Origin: an uncultured Flavobacteriales bacterium
Lineage (GTDB): Bacteria; Bacteroidota; Bacteroidia; Flavobacteriales_D; Sanyastnellaceae
Direction of reading: 5' to 3'
Assembly (NCBI GenBank): GCA_943787435.1
Contig: CALSMK010000006.1
Location: 1 to 64,000, forward strand
DNA length: 64,000 bases
This document shows, one piece after another, positions 32,949 through 42,421 of this stretch. The notes under the pieces are model-generated. The model was not told where the DNA came from. It searched no databases and saw nothing but the letters and a program-made list of their open reading frames with translations. Position 1 is the stretch's first letter; each line of letters opens with the position of its first letter. Position numbers and translations under genes: made by a program.

Positions 32949-33692
32949 ATGGCATTCAATAAAAATTCCAACGGATACACCTTCCTCTTCGCCATCATCA
33001 TGGTGGTGCTGGTGGGTGCCATCCTGGCTTACACAAGCCTTGTCCCTCAAGCCGCATCCAGAAGGCCAATGCTGCAGAGAAGAAGATGATGAACATCCTC
33101 GGCGCCATTGGTGTTCCGAGCGAACGCGGCGCCGTCGAGGCCAAGTTTTTGGACTTCGTGGAGGAGCGCATCTCCATCGACAGCGAAGGCCGCAAAGTGA
33201 GCGGCATGAGCGGAACTGTGGACTCCGGGAATGCAGACGACCCCTTCAACATTGACGTACAAAAAGACTTCCGCAGCAAGGCGCCTGCCAGCGAGTTGAC
33301 TTTCCCCTTGTTTGCTTGCAACAAAGAAGGGCAAAGACCTCTATGTGGTGCCTGTAGTGGGCAAAGGCCTCTGGGGCCCAATCTGGGGATATGTGGCCTT
33401 GGAATCTGACATGGAGACCATCTACGGAGCTGTGTTTGACCACAAGACCGAGACCCCTGGTCTGGGTGCCGAAATCAAGGAAGGGTTCTTCCAAGAGCCA
33501 TTCAAAGGCAAGAAAATCAGCATGGCTGCCCCGCATTTCGCTGTGGTCAAAGGAGGTGCCCCAACCACAGAGTATTCCGTGGATGGCATCACCGGCGGCA
33601 CGATCACCTCAAAAGGGGTGGGGGAAATGGTCGATCGCACCATGGCCATTTACTTGAAGTACTTCCAATCCGCTCCCAAAGCACAGAAGTGA
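32949..33692 (+). CDS. nqrC: Na+-translocating NADH:quinone reductase subunit C, three frameshifts
   Basis: Single-span subunit with a periplasmic domain carrying covalent FMN. ATG 32949 (MAFNKNSNGYTFLFAIIMVV) gives the N-terminal membrane helix. The frame is then broken by insertions in CC at 33038-33039, CC at 33058-33059 and GGG at 33329-33331. Correction gives SLSLKPHQKANAAEKKMMN and then FPLFACNKEGKDLYVVPVV. The flavinylation motif near the C-terminus reads TGGTITSKGV, with Gly where Ala is more usual in [ST]GAT. The stop overlaps nqrD (TGATG). The identity is secure from IWGYVALESDMETIYGAVFD. Confidence 0.9.
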
Positions 33693-34387
33693 TGAGCACT
33701 GAAACGACCACAGCCGTTGAGCCCAAGCGCGAGTCGCTCTTCTCCAAGAAGAACCGCAAGCTGCTCACCGATCCGCTCGACGACAGCAACCCCATTACAG
33801 TCCAAGTGCTCGGCATATGCAGTGCACTGGCGATCACCGTGCAGGTGCAGCAGGCCGTCATCATGAGCCTCGCCGTGTTGTTTGTGATGATCGGCGGAAA
33901 CGTCATCGTGTCTTTGATGCGGGGCATCATTCCGGACCGCATCCGCATCATTGTTCAGCTTGTGGTGATTGCCTCCTTGGTGATCATTGTCGACGAAGTA
34001 CTCAAGGCATACAGCCCGGACATTTCTGAGAAGCTGTCCGTGTTTGTGGGCCTCATCATCACCAACTGCATCATCATGGGACGCCTTGAAGCGTTTGCAC
34101 TGGCCAACAAGCCAGGGCCATCTATGCTAGATGCCGTTGGAAACGCGATGGGTTATGCATGGATCTTGCTTGCTGTCGCCCTCGTTCGTGAGGTGTTCGG
34201 AAGCGGCGCCATCAGTTTCCCCGGCGTGGGTCAAGTCAAATTTTTGCCCGAGAGCTGGTTCATGGCCAGCGGCGGGTTTTACGAAAACAACAATTTGATG
34301 ATTCTGCCTCCCATGGCGCTCATCACCGTGGGGGTGATCATTTGGATCCAACGCTCACGCAACACCAGCCTCATCGAGGAGAACTGA
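33692..34387 (+). CDS. nqrD: Na+-translocating NADH:quinone reductase subunit D
   Basis: Membrane subunit homologous to NqrE; the pair form an inverted-topology core that binds an iron site within the membrane. The 231-residue protein has a short charged N-terminus, then about six hydrophobic helices. Diagnostic stretches are NPITVQVLGICSALAIT and LIITNCIIMGRLEAFA, which contains the conserved Cys, followed by DAVGNAMGYAWILLAVALVR. ATG 33692 overlaps the nqrC stop. Intact. Confidence 0.96.
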   Translation: MSTETTTAVEPKRESLFSKKNRKLLTDPLDDSNPITVQVLGICSALAITVQVQQAVIMSLAVLFVMIGGNVIVSLMRGIIPDRIRIIVQLVVIASLVIIVDEVLKAYSPDISEKLSVFVGLIITNCIIMGRLEAFALANKPGPSMLDAVGNAMGYAWILLAVALVREVFGSGAISFPGVGQVKFLPESWFMASGGFYENNNLMILPPMALITVGVIIWIQRSRNTSLIEEN

Positions 34388-34401
34388 TCAAAGCTTAGAC
34401 C

Positions 34402-35016
34402 ATGGAATACCTCAGCATATTCGTCAAAGGGATCTTCGTCGAGAACATGATCTTCGCCTACTTCCTGGGCATGTGCTCGTACCTCGCCGTCTCCAAGACA
34501 GTGAAGACAGCCGTCGGCCTTGGATTCGCCGTGATTTTCGTTCTGGGCATCACCGTTCCCATCAACTACCTCCTTGAGAACTTCGTTTTGAAGGAGGGCG
34601 CGTTGACCTGGCTCAGCCCAGAATACGCCACTGTCGACTTGAGCTTTTTGAGCTTCATCATGTTCATCGCGGTGATCGCGTCCATGGTTCAGCTCGTCGA
34701 GATGATCGTCGAAAAATTTGCACCTGCCCTCTACGGGGCTTTGGGCATCTTCCTTCCGCTCATTGCGGTAAACTGCTCCATCCTTGGAGGGGCGTTGTTT
34801 ATGCAAGAGCGTCAATACCCCAGCATCGGAGAGGCCACAGTGTTTGGCTTGGGTTCTGGCGTTGGTTGGTTGCTGGCCATTGTAGCCATCGCCGCCATTC
34901 GCGAGAAAATTCGCTACTCCAACATTCCAGCCCCCCTCAAAGGTTTGGGCATCACCTTCATCTTGACCGGCCTGATGGGCATGGCTTTTATGGCCTTCAT
35001 GGGCATTGAAATCTGA
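34402..35016 (+). CDS. nqrE: Na+-translocating NADH:quinone reductase subunit E
   Basis: Membrane subunit paired with NqrD around the intramembrane iron centre. The 204-residue protein begins [20 protein letters not shown] and has [13 protein letters not shown] with the conserved Cys. It continues to [15 protein letters not shown], with the second conserved Cys, and [20 protein letters not shown]. It is 14 bases after nqrD and 13 bases before nqrF. Intact. Confidence 0.97.
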   Translation: MEYLSIFVKGIFVENMIFAYFLGMCSYLAVSKTVKTAVGLGFAVIFVLGITVPINYLLENFVLKEGALTWLSPEYATVDLSFLSFIMFIAVIASMVQLVEMIVEKFAPALYGALGIFLPLIAVNCSILGGALFMQERQYPSIGEATVFGLGSGVGWLLAIVAIAAIREKIRYSNIPAPLKGLGITFILTGLMGMAFMAFMGIEI

Positions 35017-35029
35017 ATCTGTAGAAGAC

Positions 35030-36325
35030 ATGAGCACCACCATCCTTCTCACCATCGTTTTCTTTCTGGCTGTCATCCTTTTGTTGGTCAGCCTGCTCCT
35101 TTTTGCCAAGGCGCAACTTTCACCCAGCGGCAAGCTCAAGTTGGTCATCAACGGCGAGCGCACGCTGGAAGTCGAAGGCGGCAGCACCCTGCTGAACACC
35201 TTGAGCAATGCAGGGGTCTTTCTTCCTTCCGCATGCGGAGGTGGCGGAACTTGTGTTCAGTGCCGCTGCCAAGTCCCTGAAGGGGGAGGGTCCATTCTTC
35301 CCACTGAGGAGCCCCACTTCTCTCGAAAAGAGATCGCCGACAACTGGCGCTTGGGTTGCCAGGTCAAGGTCAAAGAGGACATGGAGATCCAGGTCCCCGA
35401 AGAAGTCTTTGGCATCAAGAAGTGGGAATGCGAAGTGGTATCGAACTACAACGTGGCCTCCTTCATCAAAGAGTTCGTGGTGCGCTTGCCTGACGGTGAG
35501 ACGCTCGACTTCGAAGCCGGTGGGTACATTCAAGTCGATGTTCCTACCACGGTTGTGGAGTACAAGGACATGGACGTCACGGCACACCCGGATCACCACA
35601 AGGACCCAAACACCTTCCAAAGTGAGTGGGACAAGTTTGGCTTGTGGGATTTGAAGATGGTCAACGAGGAGCCCATTGTGAGGGCGTATTCCATGGCCAA
35701 CCACCCTGCAGAGGGCAACATCGTGATGTTGAACATTCGGATTGCCACTCCGCCTTGGGACCGTGCCCGCAATGCATGGATGAACGTGAATCCTGGGGTT
35801 TGTTCCAGCTTTGTGTTTGGTTGCAAGCCGGGTGACAAGTGCACCATCAGCGGACCTTACGGAGAGTTCTTCATCAAAGAATCCGAGGCGGAAATGGTGT
35901 ACATCGGTGGTGGAGCTGGAATGGCCCCCATGCGCAGTCCACTTGTTCCACCTGTTTCACACCGTGAAGACGGGCCGCAAGGTGACCTTCTACTACGGTG
36001 GCCGTTCAAGGAGAGAGCTCTTCTATTTGGATGATTTCCGCAAGATTGAAGCGGAGTTCCCAAATTTCAATTTCCACGTGGTGTTGAGTGACCCCACGGA
36101 AGAGGACAATTGGAACGAAAAGAAGACATTGAAGACGAAGGAGATGGATTCCTTGGATTCGTTCACAATGCTGTGATCGAACACCACTTGAAGCCACATG
36201 AGGCGCCGGAGGACATCGAGTTCTATTTCTGTGGTCCACCGTTGATGAACCAGGCGGTTCTGAAGATGTGCGACGACTGGGGCGTTCCTCCAGAGAATGT
36301 GGCATTCGACGATTTCGGCGGATGA
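35030..36325 (+). CDS. nqrF: Na+-translocating NADH:quinone reductase subunit F, two frameshifts
   Basis: NADH-oxidising subunit and electron entry point. ATG 35030 starts an N-terminal membrane helix, followed by a 2Fe-2S ferredoxin domain ([14 protein letters not shown], then LGCQ as the fourth Cys). An FAD-binding domain has [11 protein letters not shown], and an NADH-binding domain has [13 protein letters not shown] and [13 protein letters not shown]. One base is inserted in CC at 35939-35940 (correct join MAPMRSHLFHLFH). One A appears to be missing in the run at 36118-36121 (correct join [15 protein letters not shown]). The end overlaps apbE by ATGA. Confidence 0.93.
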
Positions 36326-37475
36326 TTTCATCACAACAATCTTCAGGGATTTCCGCCAGCCAAGTGCTGGCGGTCCCGTTTATGGTCCTTGCCTTTGGCC
36401 TTGCGGGCTGCGGTTCAGGTACATCCAATGGCGCTGATGCCGGCGGACCTACAGGTTCGGCAGAAGTGTCTGAATGGGGGCCGGTCCAGACCCATGTTGG
36501 TGAAGCCCAAGGAACCACCTACAGCATCAAGTATTTGTCGGAGAGCCGTCTGGAGGATTCTGTGTTTGAGGACCTGCTGAAAACGATTGACCAAGAGGTG
36601 AGCCTGTGGTTGCCAGGCAGTCAGATCAATGCCATCAACCAATGGGGAAGGACGGATTCGCTTTACGGATTTGTGGATTCGGCCCAAATCATTGGACCTC
36701 TGTGGGCATTGTCTGAGGAGCTTGAATGAGCTCACCAGAGGGGCCTTTGATCCCACCGTGAGTCCGTTGGTGGAATTGTGGGGGTTCGGGTTGTCCAAGC
36801 GCGGCGAAGTGACGCAAGAAGGGGTAGACAGCGTTGTGGCATATACTGGCTGTCGACCCGAGCGCTTTGACATGAACGAGGAAGAGTCCAATGGCATCTA
36901 CCAGCGAACATGGGTCCGCAAAGGCCACCCCAATGCAGCGCTGGATTTCAATGCCATTGCCCAAGGGTACACGGTGGACCTTTTGCTGGAAGAAATCCGC
37001 TTGCGCGGGGTGATGAATGCCATGGTTGAATTGGGGGGCGAAGTGGTGTGCCGAGGGGTGAATGCATCGGGGAATCCATGGCGAATCGCTGTAGACCGTC
37101 CATTGGCCGGGACAGGCGCATCTGATCGGGTGTTGGAGACTGTGGTCTCGGTGAAAGACCGCGCCATCTGCACGAGCGGAAACTACAGGAAGTTCTATGA
37201 GCAGGGAGGCCGGAGGTACAGCCACACGATTGATCCAGCGAACAGGATACCCGGCTGAAAATGGCCTGTTGAGTGCAACGGTTTTGGCTCCGTCTGCAGC
37301 ATACGCAGATGCATTGGCCACGGCGTTCATGGTCTTGGGCGCCGAACAAACCCGAGGATTCCTGGCCACATATCCAGGGTTGGGATTGGACGTGTTGCTG
37401 ATGTCAGACGATGGAGAAGGGGGGTACACCCTGTGGGAAACTCCCGGGTTCAAAGCTGTTTCTGCCCCACTCTGA
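36322..37475 (+). CDS. apbE: FAD:protein FMN transferase lipoprotein (ApbE), two frameshifts
   Basis: Attaches FMN covalently to Thr of NqrB and NqrC, on the periplasmic side. The lipoprotein signal [11 protein letters not shown] gives the lipid-anchored Cys. Family motifs: [41 protein letters not shown] and SHTIDP...TGYPAENG, the metal/FAD-binding end. The frame breaks near 36723 and again near 37245; one inserted base at each site explains both, giving [14 protein letters not shown] and HTIDPRTGYP. It is coupled to nqrF by ATGA, matching its role as maturation enzyme of the complex. Confidence 0.92.
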
Positions 37476-37477
37476 TT

Positions 37478-37693
37478 TTAGACTGCTTCAGAGGCCAAGT
37501 CGTCCTTCTGGCACTGGTCTTGAGGCCGAGCACCACAAATGGAGCAACTGCCGCTGTCATTCTGAAGCAGTGGATTGTTGCTGGAGCAAGTGCCACTGAA
37601 TTCTCCGTCTTTTTTGACCAGAATCTTGATGGCGATTCCGGCAAAGCCGAGGGCGAGCAGCGCGATGGTCAGAAGAAGGGTTGTCCAATCCAT
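37478..37693 (-). CDS. probable Nqr maturation factor NqrM-like, Cys-rich single-span membrane protein
   Basis: 71-residue protein with one N-terminal membrane helix (WTTLLLTIALLALGFAGIAI) and a Cys-rich tail: GTCSSNNPLL, then CSICG and QCQ. This layout, one helix followed by four or so Cys with a CxxC, resembles NqrM (DUF539), which is needed to place iron in NqrD/NqrE. It lies two bases from the end of apbE, on the opposite strand, in the nqr cluster. I infer NqrM function from layout and position; similarity to proteobacterial NqrM is limited. Confidence 0.62.
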   Translation of the reverse strand: MDWTTLLLTIALLALGFAGIAIKILVKKDGEFSGTCSSNNPLLQNDSGSCSICGARPQDQCQKDDLASEAV

Positions 37694-37805
37694 GGGGCTA
37701 ATCTAACAACCACCTTGCGGTTTTTACTGCGCAGGCGAACCAAAGTCAGCTAAGTCTCGTAGTGTAATACCTACATTATATAAGTAATTAGTAGAGTTTC
37801 GTCGA

Positions 37806-37813
37806 TAATTTTG
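37806..37813 (+). promoter_or_regulatory. predicted -7 element upstream of P2
   Basis: TAATTTTG matches TAnnTTTG exactly and lies 26 bases before the chosen P2 start. A second AT-rich palindrome (TTATATAA, about 25 bases upstream) is in the same 146-base gap. No convincing -33 TTG at 19-21 bases is seen. Confidence 0.45.
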
Positions 37814-37839
37814 TACCTTTCTGTGCCCAGTTGTCCTTT

Positions 37840-39546
37840 ATGATTCCTTCCATGCACCCTACCATACGTTTCATTCTCGCCTTTTGCACGTTGATTCTGA
37901 CATCTGGTGCATGGGCCCAAGAATGTGATTGTCCTCCAGTTGCAGACCGCACAGTGGTGGACCTGACAGACAATGAAGGATTGGGAACGGGAACCAGGAC
38001 ACTTCACTGCGACTCCCTCTATGTCTTGAATGGATTTGTGTACGTGAATGAGGGCGATGTCCTGTCCATGGAACCCGGAACGGTCATTCAGGCCAAACCC
38101 GGTCAGGGAGAAATGGCCAGCTGTTTGATTGTTGCACGCGGCGGACAAATCATGGCCGACGGCACTTCAGATTGCCCCATCATTTTCACCTATGAAGGTG
38201 ATCCTGTCAATGGCTCTACCCCTTACAACACGAATGGATTGTGGGGTGGCGTGGTCATCAATGGATACGGCATCCTCAATACCTATGATGGAGATGATGC
38301 AGCCGAAGGCATCATGGATGTGAGCGGTCAAAACCGAGACATTTTTGGAGGACTGGACAATTCAGAGTCCAGCGGCATCATGCGGCACGTTTCCATTCGG
38401 CATGGCGGAAGTGAGATGCCCAACCCACCGGTGAACTTTCAGAATGTGATCAACGGTGATGAAACCAACGGTTTGAGCCTAAACGGTGTGGGGTCGGGCA
38501 CTGTGTTTGAACACATCGAGGTGGTGTCCACTTTGGATGACGGACTCCAAATCATGGGAGGCAGTGCCAACTTGAAATACGTGGCCGTGGCTTTTTCGAC
38601 CGAGGACAATTTTGAATACGACTTGGGCTGGGTGGGAGACATGCAATACTTCTTTTCGCTCATGGACCAAGTGGAGCTCTCGGGAGAACATGGATTTGAC
38701 TTGGAAGGAGACGACTTTGAGTTTCAAGACGTCACATTGAGCTTTCTGCCATACACCAACCCTCAAATCGCAAACTTCACTTCGTTTGGACACGAAGAAG
38801 CGACGGCCGTGAGGTGGCACAACGGGGGAGGAGGCCGCCTGTACAACGGCGTCTTTCAGAATTGGGATTTCGGCATTGACTTTGAAGATGCCGATCCATG
38901 CGACGCATACGAGTTGTTCTTGTTCGGTGAGTTGGAGATTCACAACAACCGGTTTTGGAATGTCGGAGACAGCTTGGCCTTGGACACCATGATCCTTTAC
39001 GAAGGAGGCGTGTGGAATGGAAACATTCAAATCCAAGACCACTTTGTGGCCAACAACAACCAAGGCTCAGATTTGGGCTTGGATGATTCCTTTGAAGCCT
39101 TGGCCGGTTTCATCACTTCGGGTGTGAATCCTTTTCCAACTGTGTCCGATTCTGTGCCAGCGCAGCATCAACCTGTGGGCACCTTTTTTGATCCAGTCGA
39201 TTATGTCGGTGCATTTGAACCCGGCGGGACCAATTGGTTAGAGGGCAGCTACCTGGACCAAATGGGGATGTTCTATCCTGGAGACATTCCAGGTTGCATG
39301 TACGAATGGGCATGCAACTTCGATGCTTCAGCCAATACCGATGATGGCACTTGCGACATTTTCGCTTGTGGAGGATGCACCTATGAGGCCGCCAGCAACT
39401 ACAGCGCAGCTGCCATCCGTGACGATGGAAGCTGCACGGGCTTTGCTGGAAGCACAGGTTGTGCAACGGACGTGGATGAAGACGGAACTGTGGGCGTGAA
39501 TGACCTCCTTGAGGTTCTCTCTGTCTTCGGTTCCTCCTGCGACTGA
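37840..39546 (+). CDS. secreted beta-helix-type protein P2 with Cys repeats and EF-hand-like tail
   Basis: 568-residue exported protein of unknown role. A signal peptide (RFILAFCTLILTSGAWAQ) precedes a region with VYVNEGDVLSMEPGTVIQ and LIVARGGQIMADGTSDCPII, followed by repeated short strands with parallel beta-helix character (SSGIMRHVSIRHGGSE ... EHIEVVSTLDDGLQIMGGSA). This is a known Bacteroidota surface-protein type. Near the C-terminus are two Cys repeats (EWACNFDASANTDDGTC; AASNYSAAAIRDDGSC). It ends with the same 27-residue Cys-bounded EF-hand-like tail as P1 and P3 (39460-39540). Start is ATG 37840; 37852 is possible. Frame intact. Confidence 0.88.
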   Translation: MIPSMHPTIRFILAFCTLILTSGAWAQECDCPPVADRTVVDLTDNEGLGTGTRTLHCDSLYVLNGFVYVNEGDVLSMEPGTVIQAKPGQGEMASCLIVARGGQIMADGTSDCPIIFTYEGDPVNGSTPYNTNGLWGGVVINGYGILNTYDGDDAAEGIMDVSGQNRDIFGGLDNSESSGIMRHVSIRHGGSEMPNPPVNFQNVINGDETNGLSLNGVGSGTVFEHIEVVSTLDDGLQIMGGSANLKYVAVAFSTEDNFEYDLGWVGDMQYFFSLMDQVELSGEHGFDLEGDDFEFQDVTLSFLPYTNPQIANFTSFGHEEATAVRWHNGGGGRLYNGVFQNWDFGIDFEDADPCDAYELFLFGELEIHNNRFWNVGDSLALDTMILYEGGVWNGNIQIQDHFVANNNQGSDLGLDDSFEALAGFITSGVNPFPTVSDSVPAQHQPVGTFFDPVDYVGAFEPGGTNWLEGSYLDQMGMFYPGDIPGCMYEWACNFDASANTDDGTCDIFACGGCTYEAASNYSAAAIRDDGSCTGFAGSTGCATDVDEDGTVGVNDLLEVLSVFGSSCD

Positions 39547-39586
39547 GGCAGGCTGATTGTCGACTGAGGTCTGACGGATTGTCGAC
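39541..39586 (+). repeat. short imperfect tandem repeat after P2
   Basis: Two units of 21-22 bases begin GACTGAGG and end GATTGTC, and the second unit is followed by GAC again. The first unit starts in the last codons of P2. It fills most of the 58-base gap before the convergent PagL-like gene. Confidence 0.5.
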
Positions 39587-39604
39587 CGACGCCTTGCTGC
39601 TGGA

Positions 39605-40746
39605 TTACCGGTTGAATTGTTCTCCGCTTGGCGTTTTGTCGTTGAGCATCCAACCCAGGCCCAAGGCAGGGTGATGCGCCCTGAATCCGTGGGTGTGAAG
39701 TCCCAGCCTGGCCCAAGCGCCTTTTCGAAGATGGACGTTCAAGGTGACTTGATTGTAGCTTTTTTCTTCGGGTTGCCAGGATTGGAGGTATCGGCCGTGA
39801 ACCAAGTCGATGTACATCCTCGTGAACCGGAGCTCAAAGCCCGCATGAATGCCGACTCCCCGTGCGCGGGGTCGATGAAAGGACCCTGCTCCAATGAGGG
39901 CGCCCAACCTCTGTCCACGGCCAAGCCGGCGGTGGAGTCCCCATTCTGCTGTCGTCTCCCGTTGGTCAAGCGGTGCAGGTTGACGTCTACCCACTGAACC
40001 ATACAACATCCAGCCGCTAACGGCGGGCGGGATCCAAGCTAGAACTTGAGTAGAATTAGAATGGCCTTGAAAGAGCGGCTCTGCTGCCAAACAGGCGCGG
40101 TGAAGGAGAGCGCAGCCAAGTTGGTTCCCAGGTTGGGCTGTGTGAACGAGGCGTTGCTTTGGTGGGACAACGTCAAGTGAATGCCCACCCGTTCATGCCA
40201 ATTTGCCGAGGGTTCAAAAGATGCAGGCCGGTGAATTCCGACGTCAATGGCGGCATTGATGGGAGAGCCAATGACCACGCGCTGTCGGCCCTCCGAGGTC
40301 AAGCTGGACCAAGGCTTTTGAGTCCATCCAACGCCAACCCCCAGCCGAATGCGTAGGCTTCTTGCCAACTTCAAGTCGGCCATGCTCAATACACTGCCCT
40401 GCAGCCCAATGGATTGTGACGCACCGGTGGTGCCAATACGAAAGCCAAAACCCCACCTCGGAGCACTGCGGCTGCAAGACCAAAGGCCTTGGCCTTTTCG
40501 TGTCCAATTCACATGCAACTGATGGGCGTGACCATCGATCAAAGACCGAATGGAAGCCCTGTGTGGAATCAGAAAGCCAACGCCAGTGCCCACCTCTAGA
40601 TGATCAGCCTCAGCGGATTGCGTCCACCCTTGTGTGGGTAAAAGCACCACAATGCCCAGCAAAACGCAAACAAAGGGTCCCTTCAAAGTCCACCGCGTGC
40701 AGCGTCCTTGGAACCATGAGTTCGGGAAGAATGGAAAGGGGCACAT
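39605..40746 (-). CDS. acyloxyacyl hydrolase / PagL-like lipid A deacylase, one frameshift
   Basis: Outer-membrane beta-barrel probably removing an acyl chain from lipid A. ATG 40746 starts a signal peptide (GPFVCVLLGIVVLLPTQGWTQ). The key PagL-like motif is HLTLSHQSNASFTQPNLG, with the His and Ser of the catalytic site. After the frame break between about 40041 and 40090, barrel strands continue in another frame (HAGFELRFTRMYIDLVHGR ... RAHHPALGLGWML), as in the ~380-residue Bacteroidota members. One missing base (or two inserted) explains the shift. Total length fits the family. Divergent from mazG. The family call is moderately sure because the two halves were joined by inspection. Confidence 0.7.
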
Positions 40747-40776
40747 TTGCCCCAAAGGTCACCTTAATTTTGATGC

Positions 40777-41616
40777 ATGCCGAATCGCGACGTCATCGAG
40801 CGCCCAGTGTTGACCACACAGAAGGGACAACATACCCGAGGAGAAAAATTGGCGGCCTTTGGTCGCCTTCTGGACATCATGGATGACCTGCGGGAAGGCT
40901 GCCCATGGGACATGAAGCAAACGTTTGAATCCCTGCGGCATTTGACCATAGAAGAGACCTATGAATTGGGAGATGCCATCTTGCAAGGGGACCTGAATGA
41001 GGTGGGCAAAGAAGTTGGAGATTTGATGCTTCACATGGTCTTCTACAGCCGTTTGGGTTCAGAGGCCGGAGAGTTTGATGCAGCCGATGTGCTACACGGC
41101 ATTTGTGACAAGTTGGTGACCCGACACCCACACATCTATTCAGATGTGGAGGCATCCACAGAAGAAGAGGTCAAATCCAATTGGGAAAAAATCAAGCTGA
41201 AGGAAAAAGGAGAAGGGAGGAAGAGTGTCCTCGGTGGGGTTCCTTCCGGATTGCCTTCATTGGTCAAGGCCCAACGCATACAGGAAAAGGTGCGCGGTGT
41301 GGGGTTTGATTGGGACCATGCCGGTCAAGTTTGGGAAAAGGTTCAAGAAGAAATGGGGGAGTTGCAGGCCGAAGTGGATGCCAAGTCAGATCGGATTTCG
41401 GATGAATTTGGGGATGTGTTGTTCTCTCTCATCAACTATGCCAGGTTCCTCGATGTGAACCCTGACGAGGCCTTGGAGCGAACCAACCGAAGGTTCAAAG
41501 ACAGGTTTCAAGAGATGGAGGCGCGCATTGAGGACGCGGGTTTGGATTTGGCCAACATGCCCTTAGAGGAAATGGAATCGCATTGGCAGGCAGCCAAAGT
41601 CAAGTTGGGTCAATGA
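40777..41616 (+). CDS. mazG: nucleoside triphosphate pyrophosphohydrolase MazG
   Basis: Hydrolyses NTPs to NMP and pyrophosphate; a house-cleaning and stress enzyme. The 279-residue protein has two MazG domains: LREGCPWDMKQTFESL with EETYELGDAI and EVGDLMLHMVFY, then GFDWDHAGQVWEKVQEEMGE with DEFGDVLFSL. The acidic metal-binding residues are in place. TAATTTTG just before the ATG resembles a -7 element, so the true start might lie slightly downstream. The stop overlaps the next lipoprotein gene (ATGA). Confidence 0.94.
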   Translation: MPNRDVIERPVLTTQKGQHTRGEKLAAFGRLLDIMDDLREGCPWDMKQTFESLRHLTIEETYELGDAILQGDLNEVGKEVGDLMLHMVFYSRLGSEAGEFDAADVLHGICDKLVTRHPHIYSDVEASTEEEVKSNWEKIKLKEKGEGRKSVLGGVPSGLPSLVKAQRIQEKVRGVGFDWDHAGQVWEKVQEEMGELQAEVDAKSDRISDEFGDVLFSLINYARFLDVNPDEALERTNRRFKDRFQEMEARIEDAGLDLANMPLEEMESHWQAAKVKLGQ

Positions 41617-42401
41617 TTCCGCGTTCTTGGATTCAGCGAGAAGGTCAATGGGCCTCGTTATGGCTGCTGGTTTGCGCTTCGGCGTGGTTTGCGCTCATCA
41701 CCGGGTGCAACCCCAATGGCGCCGGCTGTGGCGTGGCTCTGGGGGATTGGACAACGGACACCTTGACCTTGTCCCAAGGGATACAAGGACTGGAAGTGCA
41801 CGATCGAATCCGCCTCACTTGGGACCCGTCAGCGGCCATTCCGAGTGCTGTGGTCCATGCTGGATCAGGGGTCATCGATGGGCTCGCTGTTGTGGAACAG
41901 GACGAGGTCCTTCGGGTTCAAGACCTGAACAGTTGCCATTGGAGCAGAAGGTTGGACGCCATTCCCCATGTGGAATTGCGCGGGATGCAGTTTGAAGACA
42001 TTCAGCTGATGGGGCAAGGGGACTTCAGCATGACTGACACACTCCATGGAGGGGATTTGATGGTGGTGTGCAATGAGATGGCAGGAGACGCTCACCTGCT
42101 CTTCCATGGGGACACCTTGCGGTTTTTATCGCCCAATGGGGTGGGACATGCCCGAATGGATGGGGAGGCCATTCGATTCAGGTCTTTCTGTGGTGGATTT
42201 GGGGACCTGGATGCCGAAGGCTTAAAGACCCAGCAGATGATGTTTCATCATGCAGGTTTGGGCCGGGTGGACTTGCGACCAGAAGGTTACTTGTTTCTCG
42301 AAATGTCGGGCCATGGCGATGTCCACCTTTATGGTCCAGGAGATCAAAGGGACATCCGCATATCGGATGGAGCCACGGGCTCCTTGATCGAATGGCCATG
42401 A
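41613..42401 (+). CDS. lipoprotein with DUF2807-type (GIN) beta-helix domain
   Basis: 262-residue lipoprotein of unknown function. A lipobox lies in FALITGCNPNG. The rest is a repetitive beta-strand domain like the DUF2807 head domain common in Bacteroidota: RLTWDPSAAIPSAVVHAGSG, DEVLRVQDLN, PHVELRGMQFEDIQLMGQGD, and later GRVDLRPEGYLFLEMSGHG. It is coupled to mazG through ATGA at 41613, which fixes the start. Its position gives no functional hint. Confidence 0.75.
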   Translation: MIPRSWIQREGQWASLWLLVCASAWFALITGCNPNGAGCGVALGDWTTDTLTLSQGIQGLEVHDRIRLTWDPSAAIPSAVVHAGSGVIDGLAVVEQDEVLRVQDLNSCHWSRRLDAIPHVELRGMQFEDIQLMGQGDFSMTDTLHGGDLMVVCNEMAGDAHLLFHGDTLRFLSPNGVGHARMDGEAIRFRSFCGGFGDLDAEGLKTQQMMFHHAGLGRVDLRPEGYLFLEMSGHGDVHLYGPGDQRDIRISDGATGSLIEWP

Positions 42402-42421
42402 TCGAACGGCCTTGATGGCCT

